A DNA stretch of 64,000 bases from Panagrolaimus kolymaensis (taxonomy: Eukaryota; Nematoda; Chromadorea; Rhabditida; Panagrolaimidae): assembly GCA_028622995.1 (NCBI GenBank), contig JAJQJQ010000030.1, positions 1,860,001-1,924,000 of the forward strand, given 5' to 3'. The notes under the pieces are model-generated. The model was not told the DNA's origin, ran no database searches, and was given only the letters and a program-made list of their open reading frames with translations. How positions within the stretch are numbered: the stretch's first letter is position 1; each line of letters starts with the position of its first letter. Of the stretch, positions 34,884 through 46,700 are shown piece by piece. Both the position numbers and the translations under genes were made by a program.

Positions 34884-35376
34884 ATGGCTTCTGCAGCTCC
34901 TTTCAATAATTTAGTTTTAACTTTTTTATTGATTGTCTGTGTCATTGTTACTGTAACTACAGCAGCGGCTGTTGTTGGTCCAACGACTAATAATAATATT
35001 GATGAAAATGTTCGAAGAATTTTAAAGTGAGGTTTTTTAGGATTTTTATTTGGTTTTACTTAAATCTTTGCTTAATGTTTTTGTAATTTCCAAAAATTCC
35101 ACTTTTTCTTGAATGAAAGAAAACAAATATTTTTTTAAGATTAAAAATTTTTGGAGTCTTGAACCTCATAAACTTTACCTTTTTATCACCCAAAATTTTT
35201 GAACTGTGTACTAATTTTGCAGAAATAGTGGTGAACCAACTGAACATCCAGATTTTGAAAATATTACCATCACATCTTCTTCAACCAATTCTAACCTTTC
35301 CAATAACAACAATGATCCATACCTTCTCATCATTTCTCTCATTTGTGGTGTAATTGTTGCATGTTTTATTGCATAA
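34884..35376 (+). CDS. Small secreted, probably GPI-anchored protein (98 residues)
   Basis: Exons 34884-35026 and 35223-35376 (phase 2; GTGAGG donor, TTTTGCAG acceptor). The N-terminus is a signal peptide (LVLTFLLIVCVIVTVTTAAA). The middle is acidic and then Ser/Thr/Asn-rich (TITSSSTNSNLSNNNN), suitable for glycosylation. The C-terminus is a hydrophobic stretch ending at the stop (LLIISLICGVIVACFIA) with no charged tail, the pattern of a GPI-attachment signal. A single-pass membrane protein is the alternative. Family not recognised. Confidence 0.65.
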
Positions 35377-35530
35377 AAAAAAATGACTTTTTTCTCTATC
35401 TTTTTATTGCAGCAGCCGCCTCGTTTAAATAAATTTTTCGCTCCTTTGGAATGAAATAAAAAAAAATTTTCTCATCGCTGCATTTTTTGCTTTTTTTAAT
35501 GTCTCTTTTTTTCTTCATTCGTTTTTCATT

Positions 35531-35616
35531 CCAGCCATAGCTCAGTTGGTAGAGCGGAAGACTGTAGTTTGAATATGGCCATCTTTAGGTCGCTGGTTCG
35601 AATCCGGCTGGCTGGA
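35531..35616 (+). tRNA. tRNA-Tyr (GTA anticodon) with an intron
   Basis: Cloverleaf by eye: acceptor CCAGCCA/TGGCTGG (7 of 7), D arm with AGCTCAGTTGGTAGAGC, anticodon stem GAAGA/TCTTT with loop CTGTAGA, T arm GCTGG-TTCGAAT-CCGGC, discriminator A. A 13-nt intron (TTTGAATATGGCC, 35568-35580) interrupts the loop after position 37, as usual for eukaryotic tRNA-Tyr. It has A and B boxes for RNA polymerase III, and a T-run follows at about 35622. Confidence 0.96.
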
Positions 35617-35713
35617 AATTCTTTTTTCATTTTTTTTCTATAAAATTTTATTAATCAAAACAAAAGAGTTTATTTATCCTTTAAAAAATTTTCTCATGAA
35701 AAAATTAGTTAAA

Positions 35714-35882
35714 GGGGCACTTTCACCTGACTCAAATTTTTGCTTACGACATGTTTTACCTCCTAGCACGAAATCCCCACAAATCTCAAAAAAAAAAATT
35801 CTAGAAATTTTTTTCGAAAAAAAAGTGTGGGGATTTCGTGCTAGGAGGTAAAACATGTCGTAAGCCAGGTGAAAGTGCCCCT
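35714..35882. mobile_element. piggyBac-type MITE (TTAA-flanked foldback)
   Basis: The 169-bp element begins AGGGGCACTTTCACCTG and ends CAGGTGAAAGTGCCCCT; TTAA lies directly outside both ends (35710-35713 and 35883-35886), the piggyBac target duplication. The arms are about 60-70 bp and nearly identical except for a 13-bp insertion in the left arm (ACTCAAATTTTTG). The centre is about 35 bp of A/T. No coding capacity. It sits 97 bp after the tRNA-Tyr gene. Confidence 0.85.
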
Positions 35883-35955
35883 TTAAAAAAGAAACAAATG
35901 AAAGAAAGAGTTTAAAAAAAGTTTATTCAAACATTAAAACATAAACATATTCATC

Positions 35956-36921
35956 TCAAAAATCCATATCTTTTCCATTTCGATCAATAAATCGTCCATT
36001 ATCTTTAATTGTAAGCTTTTGAAGAGTTTCAATAATGGCATGAGCTCCTTCGTCCACAGATAATGGTGCAGCTGAAGTTCCCATATCAGTTCGAAGCCAT
36101 CCAGGATGTAGAGAAATGGAAATAATGTGATTTTGATTTTCTTCTTTTTCAATTGATAAATAACGAGTATATTGATTTAAACCAGCCTAAAAATAGAAAA
36201 ATGTAAAAATTCATTCAAAGAAAGCATGAATGACTTACTTTAGTAATTCCATAAGCAATATTACCTTTTGCAGGTCCAAATCGAGTAGCATTTTTGATGG
36301 AACCAAATTTTGATGAAATGTTAATTACCAAAGATGGTTTATCCAAAGTTGAATCTTTGTATAAAAATGGAAGAAAAGCCTAAAATTTAGGGTTAAAAAG
36401 TGGATTAATAAAATTAAAAAAAAGACATACACTGGTAATACAAATAGGAGCCACAATGTTGATAGACATATGTTGAAGAAGAATTTGTCGATCAGGATTT
36501 TTAAGACCAGCTCCATTTGTCTAAAACATAACATTTAAAATATTCGATTGGACACAAAATAAACTCACAGTTAACATCGCGGCGTTATGGATAATAACAT
36601 TCAAACCTTTTCCATTAAGAATTTTTTCAATATTTTTTACAGCTTCTTTGAGATGATCTTCATTTTCAATATCCAATTGAAGAATATATATTTTTTTATT
36701 ATAAGTACTATTTGCAAAGTTATTCAATTCCTGAAAAAAATATTTAATTTTAAATAATAAAACAAAAAATAGTAAAAAAAACTCACATCAGCTTTATCAG
36801 GATTTCTACAGCAAGCAAAAATATATTCAATCGTTGGAAGTTTACATAATTCTTGTATCAAAGCAAAACCCAATCCTCGATTAGCTCCAGTAATAAGAAT
36901 AGAAGGACCAAGAGAATTCAT
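35956..36921 (-). CDS. Short-chain dehydrogenase/reductase, C-factor type
   Basis: Exons 36921-36787, 36730-36569, 36520-36431, 36379-36239 and 36186-35956, all phase 0, give 252 residues. The Rossmann motif is ILITGANRGLG near the N-terminus; then LDIENEDHLKEA (cofactor-binding Asp), VIIHNAAML (NNAG-like), the catalytic VINISSKFGSI and YGITK (Tyr-x-x-x-Lys), and SLHPGWLRTDMG. This is the short cytosolic SDR subgroup that includes C-factor and sniffer carbonyl reductases; the substrate cannot be told from sequence. The stop is TGA at 35958. All splice sites are canonical (GTGAGT, GTATGT or GTAAGT donors). Confidence 0.92.
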
Positions 36922-37332
36922 AGTTTTATTTGGCCGTCAAAGAAAAAAAAAGAAAAATGCAAAGAATAAAAAAAAAAAAAGCTTTTGCTTCCGATTTTTT
37001 AAAAGCGTTTTAAATTAAGAAAAATTTGCATAAAAGTTAAATTTTTTTCCACGCAAATTTGAATTTTGACAAAATTAAATATTTTTTTATTTGTTTCGAA
37101 GGATCTAAACTTTTATTTTTAATTCTAGTCATAAAATAATTTCCTTTCTAGTAAAACATGTTGTCATTTTTTCCATGTCATTTTACTTTTTCATTCACAA
37201 AATTTCATTGACACGAAAAAAATGAAAAAATGAAAAGGGAAAATTTGCATGAAACTTTTTTCGAGCCTTCAAAATCAAATAAAAACAAGAAAATGTTATA
37301 ATTTCCTTCATTTTTAATTTTATATTATTGGA
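36922..37332. other. SDR upstream region
   Basis: AT-rich promoter side of the SDR gene, with no clear TATA box; it ends at the 5' border of the Helitron-like element. Confidence 0.5.
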
Positions 37333-37667
37333 TCTAAATGAGTGCGGTTTTCTTTTGATGAAGCATTAGGGACTTAATACCTGGGCAAGGATCCTTTGAA
37401 TTATTATCTCGGGAAGGAACCAATTAAATAATAGCAGGAGAAGAATCCATGGAGCTAATAACAAGGGAAGGATTCAAGAACCAAAATAAAGTGAAGGATC
37501 CTTTAGCCGAAAACAGATGATAGGATCCAGAGATAGCATGGGATCGAGAAAAGGCACAAGATCCAAATTTTAGATAGTATTCAGAAAATGGATATGATAC
37601 AGTAAGTAAGAGCTATGCTATTTCATTTTTATTTTCTCGGCCGGCCGAAGGCCGGCGTAGCTTCTAG
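37333..37667 (+). mobile_element. Short non-autonomous Helitron-like element
   Basis: The 3' end has a perfect 7-bp stem (GCCGGCC-GAA-GGCCGGC, 37640-37656), a 7-nt spacer, then CTAG followed by T. The 5' end can be placed at TCTAAATG (37333) preceded by A, giving the A/T insertion site and no target duplication, the Helitron hallmarks. The interior is purine-rich and contains about eight degenerate copies of a GGATCC-centred unit (GAAGGATCCTTT, AGGATCCAGAG and similar). The 3' hallmark is strong; the 5' end is a best guess. It lies 62 bp past the rict-1 stop codon. Confidence 0.6.
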
Positions 37668-37729
37668 TATTTATTAAAGTTTTAAAAAAAGAAAGTAAAA
37701 TCAAATAACAAAAAATAAATATATAAAAA

Positions 37730-40700
37730 TCATTTAAAAAAGGATTCCGTAAATAAACGATGTAATTGTTTTCTTGAATTTGAATTTAAATTTAATTGAG
37801 CCATATGTTCTAAAACATCCGAATATAAACATGGATTTTGAAAAGCTTTCGCAATTTCTTCGCCATATTGTTTGAAAAGTTGACGTTGAATGAAATTTCC
37901 TCGAATTTCAAATAAGCTTACAAATCGAAGGATATCATTTCGAAGGGTTGAATCGAGGGAAGTGAAATGGGTGACTAAAAATTTAATTTTAAAAAATTTA
38001 TAAAAGCAATTTTAAATAAAACATAAAAAAAGGAATGGTCACTCTCAAAGCGAAAAAAAATTAAATTTACATTTTTTCGCTTCAAGGGTTGCAACTTTTG
38101 GTATTATATTCTTATTTTTTTTTGTTAAACTAAATAAATAAAAAATTTAATTACTTGATTGGCCTTTTTGAATCCTTTTTTGACAATAAAAACATCTCTG
38201 AGCTGATGGCTTTTCAAAATGTTTAACTGCTCCGGGATTGGACGACAACTCGATTGATTCAGATTTTTGGATATTAAAAATTTTCTAAAAAGCAATTTTT
38301 TTTTCATTTTGCACAATTTCTGTTTTTTTTTTTGAAAGTTTTCTCACTTTACAAATTAAATCTATTTGGCATGGCAAAGCCACAACGGTCCAATTTATAA
38401 TGCTACCCATGGATTTATAAGACGAATGAATTTCATGCTTTCTCCATTCCCCAACATTATAAAGCATTTGACGATAATTTTGTAAATTCGTTAATTCAGA
38501 ACGGGATAAAAATGAATAAATTACTTCTGAATTAGTTCGATTTGGAATTCGTAGAAGGGTTCTTTGCTTGAATGAAGAAATTCCATGTTGATTACGGTAT
38601 ATTGAAGAAAAATGTTGTTGGGTTTTAGCTTCGGTTACCTATAAAAATATTAATAAATGAAAAGCGCTTTGAGACCCCCAAAATAGTGAATTTTTGAAAA
38701 GCGGATTAATAAAATTAAAAATATGCTAATTAAAGCATTTTTTTATTTTCCCATTGTAAACCGACTAAAACTTACCACCATGAGTTCCCGATCAACACTA
38801 CCAAGTTGCTTTTCAATTCCCATGGGTTTTGAACTTATTGAATCCATGGACATTCCTGTCGTAATCAAACCATTATCAATAAAACTAAAAGAAATATTTC
38901 CACTTTTTTCATTTAAAGTTGGTAAAATAAATGGATTAGTAAAATTTCTCATTGACGATGGCGCAAAAGCTTCAGCATTTTTTGTTATTGTAGTTGCATG
39001 TTCGGGAATTTTTGAAACATAATCCCAATATTTATTACACATTTTTGGACTTTGAAGATATTCACTTCCTACAATTACTGAAGGGGGGTTTTCTTTGAGT
39101 TGTTGTTGTTGCTCATCTTGTGAAACTGAACCAAAGCCACTCGTCACTGCTGATTCATGGGTAAATGTTCGATCAGGGCGGACACCTGTCGTGTCTGTGT
39201 ATGGAACCGATTTGGTGCTAAAATAATTGAAATTAAATGCCTGTTTTTTTTAAAGAAAAAATTTCGCAAACTCACGCTGTAAGTTTTTCTTTCTTCTTAT
39301 TTTGTTGTTGTTTCTTTTTTCCAAAAATGGGCAAAGCAATATGAGAATCACTAAGGATTCTTCGAAGTGGAAAAGTCTTTTCTTCAATTGATTTTGATCG
39401 AGGTCGAGAAGTTTCATACATGAGATTACTCGATGATGTGGCCTAAATTAAAAAAAAGCATACATAGTTAAAATTAAATTTTTAAGTTTGTATTTTGAAT
39501 GTTTTTTTTAATAATGACCCACTTTTGTTAAAATAGGTTTAATTTTATCTAAAGAATAAATATGAGTTGATAAACTTTGAACTCGAGATCTTCTTCGTGA
39601 AGCATTTTTAGAAGTCATAATTGTTTGATCACAAAATTCTGCGCAAACTTCATCCACAACGTGAGTATGTCGATTGGATTCCCAACCCAATGATGCAAGT
39701 TCTCGAGCTCCATCTTCGCTTAAACCTATGAGATTTAGGGACCAAATAGCTGTTCCGCGAATGGATAAAGTTGGACATTCCTCTGCATATCGACATATTA
39801 CTGCTACGGTATCTGGTAATAACATAGATTCATATATGCCTGAAAAAAAATACTTTTTTGGTTATAAATATTCTTGAAGCCACTTTAATGGGTCTTTTTT
39901 TACCTGATGGCAAATTCCCTGCTATATGTCCCAATGAAAGAAGGGCAGCTTTAACTTTGAGTATTTCAACTTCACTTGAAACTCCACTTTCCAAAAGAAC
40001 TTTCAATAAAAATGATGGAACATTGGCTTGAAGTAAAAGTGATCGACCAATTTGATTTTTTGCTAATTGACCAAATAAATGTATTGGCATTGGAACACCA
40101 TATTTATCGAATCTAAAATCGAGAGTAATAATACATACTTTAGCAGGATAGAAATTGATACAAATAATTTTATTGAATCCAAAGTTTAAAAGTTTTTTAG
40201 TGATACTGTAAGTTTTCAAATTTTTTGATACTTACTTTTCATTCGACGGCCTCGCATAAGTACCTTTAATGGATTTTTTCACATTTAATAAAGCCACTTT
40301 TAAATCCTCTTCAATAATAGCGACATATTCTTCATGATATGAATTAAGCCAATATTCGATTGCTTCTCGAGTTTCTTCAATCATTGAAGATACAATTTTT
40401 TCTGAAGAAAAGATATGAGTTTTCAACAAAGTTCCCGCTGATCCCAAAGGTTCCAAGCAACTTCTTGAAAGGAATGTTAAAGCTTCGGGATATTTCTGAA
40501 ATGATAAAAATCTTAATATTGGATTTTGATAGTTTGGGAATAAATAAACTTACGGGCAACCAAAAATGCGCCAATCTTACTGCATGTCGAACAACTTTAG
40601 CACATCGATCTCCAAGTTGCCCAATAAGTAATTTCATTCCCCATTCACCAAAATCTTGAACCATTTTAATTCCAGCGAGGACTCCAAGAAATCGAGTACA

Positions 40701-43700
40701 CCATTTCCTTGAAATTTCATCCGTCGATGTTAAAGCTGTTTCAAAGATGCCTCTTGAAAAGCTGCCTTTTTGTGAGTAATTTAAAATGGATACTATGAGT
40801 TTGACATATTCGATTGAGGTTGTGGAAGTTAGTAAATCGAGGAAACTGAAGAAAAAAATTGTTAAATTTGCTATTATTTTTTTTTATCAAAATTTTTATT
40901 TATAAAATTTGTAACTCTTTTTTAAAAAGTTTTCGTTTGTTAAACGGATTTTTACTTTCTCGCTCATTCGCGATTTTTTTTTTTCTTGAAACCTTTATCA
41001 ATTAATTTTTATTTAATGTCTCCGGTTAATTTTCAAGTTTTTTTTATTTTTTTCTTTAAAATAATTTATTTTCAAGGAAACGACACAGAAATAAAAAACC
41101 GGGATTGCCGTAAGGCATGAAGGCATGTATAAATCGAGATTTTCTTTTAATATTCACCAGTAACCGGACGGGGGTTAAAGCTTGTTGCTTGAAAATAAAA
41201 ATATATACGAAAACACAGGAAAAACATATACACACATTTTTCTGTTGCTGCTGAAGTTGGGTGAAAAATCCAGTTTTTTCTTCTTAGTTAGTTTCTGGAA
41301 AACAAAAAACTGACCCATATCTTCTTAACCTCCGACGACTTTTATTTTTCAGAAAAGTGAAGTCGCAAGAAAAAAAAAATAAACCGAAAAAAAGGGAAAA
41401 AAGGAAGAAAAGTGAATATATCCGCCGCGGATGCTCAATGTTCACTTTCAATCTTCTATCTTCTTCGTCTTCTTCCTTCGCTGCCATCATCATTCGTTGT
41501 TTCTATATTCATCCCTTTTTTATTCCAAGGTTTTGATGAAAAAAAAAAGAAAATTAAAGAAAGTGGTTTCATTTTCTTCCATTCATTCTTTCTTTCTATT
41601 TCACTTTTTTTTTCTTCTTCTGATGATGATACTTTGTTTAATTTTTCAATTCACTTAAGTTTAATTTAGCAGTATTTATTTTTATAAGATTGTTAATATT
41701 TTTTTGCGCCTCGAGCTTTTGGAAAAAAATAACTCTCAAGTAAAAAAGCAAAAAAGCAGGCGATTAAAAAATTCGCCTAAATTTTTTTCATTGCTTTTTG
41801 CCATTTTTTGCCTTTTTTTGATCTATTTTTCAATGACATTTCTTTCGCCTTTTTAATTTTGTAATTTTTATGTAATGTCGTCCCTTTATCCCTTTATCTC
41901 ATTCTTTCATTCATTGTCAAATAAAAATTCCGATGTGCTTGTATTCGTCCAAAAACAAGAATCAAGCAATCAAAAAAAGCTCTTCTCTTTTTGGAGATAT
42001 AACGTTTTTTTTTTATTCAGAAAATATAAGTGCCTATTCTTTTCTTCCTTTTTTCTTTTATTTTTGCATCTAAAGACCAGACTTTTATGGATATATTTTT
42101 TTCTCCCTTCTTTCATTGCTGCTGCGCAACAACGACTTTTGATCATGCTGTGAGTTTGTGATTCTTCTTTGATTTTTTTGTGAGGATGGTAACAAGAAGA
42201 AGAAGAAGAAAAAAGTTGACGAAGAAGATGAGTGAAAAAAAGGCAGGCATGTTTGGTCAATTTTAATGTGACCAGACCAAACCATGATGAAATTAGTTTT
42301 GTTAAAATCTATTTATGTAGGATTTAAGAAAAATAAAAATACACCATTAATGGGACTTGGAAACATTTCTGATAAATATAAATTTTAAAAAGCTTTTTTA
42401 TTAATATAATTTTTGTTTTAAGAGTTTACAAAATAAAATTAAGTTTCATGAGTTAAAGAACAAATTATTTTTTATTTAAATTTTCTTAAATTTTGTATAG
42501 CTTTTTACCCTTTTCTAAACTAACCATAAAATTTTTTTAGGTATTTTATCGCCACTTTTTTAGTAAGTTGCTAATAGCCTTGGTGTGTTCATTAATACTT
42601 AATTTACTTTCTTTATTTTTTCTTAACTTCCTTTTCGCGTCGCCAACCCATTTGTTTTTAACTTTTATAATTACTTCCTTTGACATTTTCATTTTCATTT
42701 TTGTTCAACTCCTTATTTTTTTTTATCAGTCTAGATAGATTTTACGGATATCTTTTTTATCAAGTTTATACCCTCCGGGGATTTAACGTTGTCATTAACC
42801 ACCCTAATTTTACTTAACCGTTTTCTCTTAACTTTTTTTTTGAGAATTAAGTTTGTGAAATAAATATTGATTTAAAATTTTTTAAATTTAAATGCGGCAA
42901 AAAACTTTGAAAATGATAAACTAAACCTATGTTTGAAAATAATTTCCACTCGAGGCTTTTCGAATTAAAAATTGTTTAGTTTTTTCATTTTCAGATTTAC
43001 CAAGGATTTTAAAAAAACCAACAGCTATTTTTTAATTTTTTTTAATTCATTTTTTTTTGCGTGGTTTTTCTTTTTTCAAGAAAATTAGATTCAATTTGTT
43101 GCGCTTTTTTTGATCAAATTATTTTTTCCCTCTCTCCTCTTCTTTTTTTTGTTTGACTCCGTTGTTTATTTTCTTTTTTAAACTCACTCATCTTCCTAAA
43201 AAAATTTTTTTAATAACCTTTATAATTTTATTTTTATTTTTTAGGGATGAAATTAACGACGACAACGTCGACAGGGATATTTCTCTTTGCATCGTTTTTA
43301 ATTATTTCGGTATTTGGAGATTTACCTAGCTGTTCTCGAGCGAGATGTTCCCATTGTGAAGCAGATTTAATTGCTCGTTTATGTCCTCAAGCTTGCATCA
43401 GCTGTCCCCGATCGCCTATAGTAAATAATTTACTTGCTTTAATTTTAAAATTTGCATAATTTTGTAAATAATTTTAGAGTGCCGCTTCATTCCCTCCTAA
43501 AGCTACAGCAATAGGATCATTCTCCAACAATAAACCTGTAGTTCATGGGCAACCTAATGTAGGTGGTGGAGGACATGGAGAATTACACCCTCTTCCACAA
43601 GCGGCTCCAAGTCCTCAACCTCAACCTCTTTATCAACAACAAGTTCAGCAACCACTTCAGAATCAATTTCAACAACAACCTTATTATCCTCAAGCTCCAC

Positions 43701-46700
43701 AACAACCAAACACTTTTAATTATCCCCAACAACCCCAGCAACCCCAATATGCTCAACAACAAAATTTCCAAGGCTTCCAACAACCCCAACAACAAGCATA
43801 TCAACCTCAATATGCACAACCACAAACACCATTTTTTAATCCATTTCAACCATTTTTACATCAAACTTATCAACAAGCAGCTCAAAATGGCCAATATAAT
43901 CCATTTAATCCATTTCCAACCTTTGCTCCTCCTTCCGTTACTTTTGCTCCACCTATTGTTACACCTTTGCCTGTTTCACCAGCTATCCCTCCACGAGCTC
44001 CATTACCACTTGTGCCTCCACCACCACCTCAATTGCCTACATTCGGAAGTCAACAACCACAACCTCAAGTTTATAAAGCTCAGCCACCACAACCTCAGCA
44101 ACAACAAAGAATTGAAGGAGGAAGTAGTCAGATATCAACAAATTATCAACAACAACCACAACCTCATCAACCCCAAGCTCAAGCATATCGTCCACAACCT
44201 CAAATTCCTCAAACCACTTCTTCTCATGGTGGAAATCATCCAAAACCAAAACAAATATATAATAATCAAAAAGTAAAATCTTTGCCTTATCCACAACCCG
44301 CTCAACAACCTTATCCTCAAACACCTCAAGTTCCTCAATATCCTCAGCCAGCAGCGGTAACTTCCTCGCCTCAATCTCCAATTTATCCTATTCCTCAACC
44401 AGCTGTCGTCGCAGCTAGCATTGATTCCACTTCAATTTCTGCTGCTGGAGCTTCATCCGATAAAACAACGACTTGTCCTCGAGCTAATTTTGAACCATGC
44501 ATTTCGAAGGAACTTGCAAATGAGAGATTTAGAAATTGCTGTCAACGTCTTGGAGATGGTTGTGCTCAAATTTGTTCGTACGATCAAACTCTAGCAAATA
44601 TTCAAATTGCTGTTCTCACTGGTCGTTGCCCTATTAGTAAAGTAGCGGATATGATGGTTTGTGCTTCGGGTTATGAAGATGCAAGCGTTTGTTGTCAAGC
44701 TTATGGAGTTTTTGAACCTGGGTTTGAACAATGTCGACCTTATTGCAATCCCGCTGCTGGACTACCAAATGATGGTATGCTTGCAGAAAAATATCGATGC
44801 TTAGGAAAAATGAATCAAATTCAACAATGTTTTTATGTTTCACAACGACCATAAAAAATAAAATTAAAATAAATTTGACCCTAAATAAAAAAAAATTAAA
44901 AGACTGGTAAAAAAGTGAAATAAATAAATATATAAATATTTTGTTATTATTACTTTTTTATATTTTTTTGTATATGTATTTGTTATTAGCTGATTTGCTT
45001 GCTTGCTGCTTGAGCCAACAACAAAGTTTAGATACTCAGAGCTCCTCCTTTCCCGTGTTTGTGTGTAGTAATGTTTAAAAGATAAAAAAAAGAATAAAGT
45101 AAAAATTAAAAGTATCGTATTTGAGTGAGATTTTCTCTTCACTTTTTTGTAATTATAAATTTAAAAAAAATTATTGTTTGTATTTTATGAATCGAAAAAA
45201 AATGAAAGAATTTTATGCTAATTTTATCTTTGAAAAAATATAAAATAAAATTATTTCTATCATCGTTGACCTTTTATTTTCAAAACATAATATCGGAATA
45301 AAAAAATTGTTGATGTAACCTTTTGCTTTAAGAAATTTGAAAAGGAATGTGTTTAGTTAGTTGGATGCGCCATATGGACCTTTTATGATGAAGAAAAAAG
45401 GTTGCGCTTTTTTTTTGCTCGCAAATGGAAAGAATAATGGTTTTATCGATTTTATTTTTTAGAAAACAATTTTTGTTAGCCATAAAAAAAACATTTCACT
45501 TGGGCGATGAAAGTTTGCTTTTTTTAAAAGATTCATTCTGATTCATTTTTTTGAAGTTTATTAAAAAAAAGATTTCTTTTTTTAAATATTTGATTTACTT
45601 TTTTCTTTATTATTTTGAAACGATTTTTTAAAGAAATTTTGCGAAAAACATTATTTACTAGCCAATCAACTATGAATATTCTGGAAGAAAGTTTTTAAGC
45701 ACCGAAACAACTCCGATACAAGACTTTATCGGAGCTTACAAAATAATTTTCCAAATGATTATTGAATACAGAAAAAAAGTTTAAATTATTGAATATTAAT
45801 ACAGCCGAGCAAATTAAAGCGATGAAGTAAAAATTTAGGCACAAAAACATTAGTTAAAATGGTTAATGAGCAGCTAACATTCCCTTTAGACAAGAAAACT
45901 AATTCAGAGCAAGGGAAGACCGACACATTGGATAAATAAAAAGATTTATTTTCTTTATCGAGACTATGGTTTTTAAAAATTAAATAAATAAATGAAATTG
46001 CTTTTTCTCCTAATTTATCCGAAAATAATGTTATTTTTCCAAGTAAAAACTCACGATTTTGTAAATTCATCATTTGTGAAAAATAAAAAATAAAACCAAC
46101 TTACATTTGTAAAATTCCAACATCTTCAAGTAATTGTGTCCCATTAGCTGATGAACCAATGGCTGCAATAACCGCAAAATAATAATGAGCACAAGTATTT
46201 AAAATATTTTTGGGTGAAAATACACCTTTGTAAAGAATATTCTAAAAATAAATAAATAAGCAAATTTTAGAAATTTATAAAACTTCAATTCCTGAATTTG
46301 GAATATGTAATAAAGAATGAAACTCACTGGATCTAATTCTTCTCGAGATTGATTTAAAAATTTCTCAATTAATTCTCCATAATATGGCTCAGATTTAGCT
46401 AAAGGAACTAAAATTTTTACTGCTCGACATATCCATTTTATTATTTGTGCATTAAATGATGAAGAATCTTTAATAAATCGATGATTTTGGGGCAAAATTA
46501 TTGTGAAAATCTAAAATAATAAAAGCAATAATTTAAAAAACTTTGAGATAGTAAATTTTTATTTTAAAGCTCAAAAATGCAAAAATTTATATTTTTTGTT
46601 CTAAATTTTTTTAAATATTTAATTTAATTAAAATTTTTTATCAAAACTTTCACTTCGAGACTCAAATTTTCTTTTTAAGATCACCATTCCTTTCGAGACA

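Noticed and set aside
43563..44398. Long overlapping ORFs on both strands of the DB-module gene
   Set aside because: They are shadows of CAA/CCA-type repetitive codons; the frame with the signal peptide and DB module is the coding one.
45786..46073. 95-codon minus ORF in rict-1 intron 8
   Set aside because: It is not in phase with rict-1 exons, has no domain, and splicing from 46105 to 40845 gives correct phase and homology.
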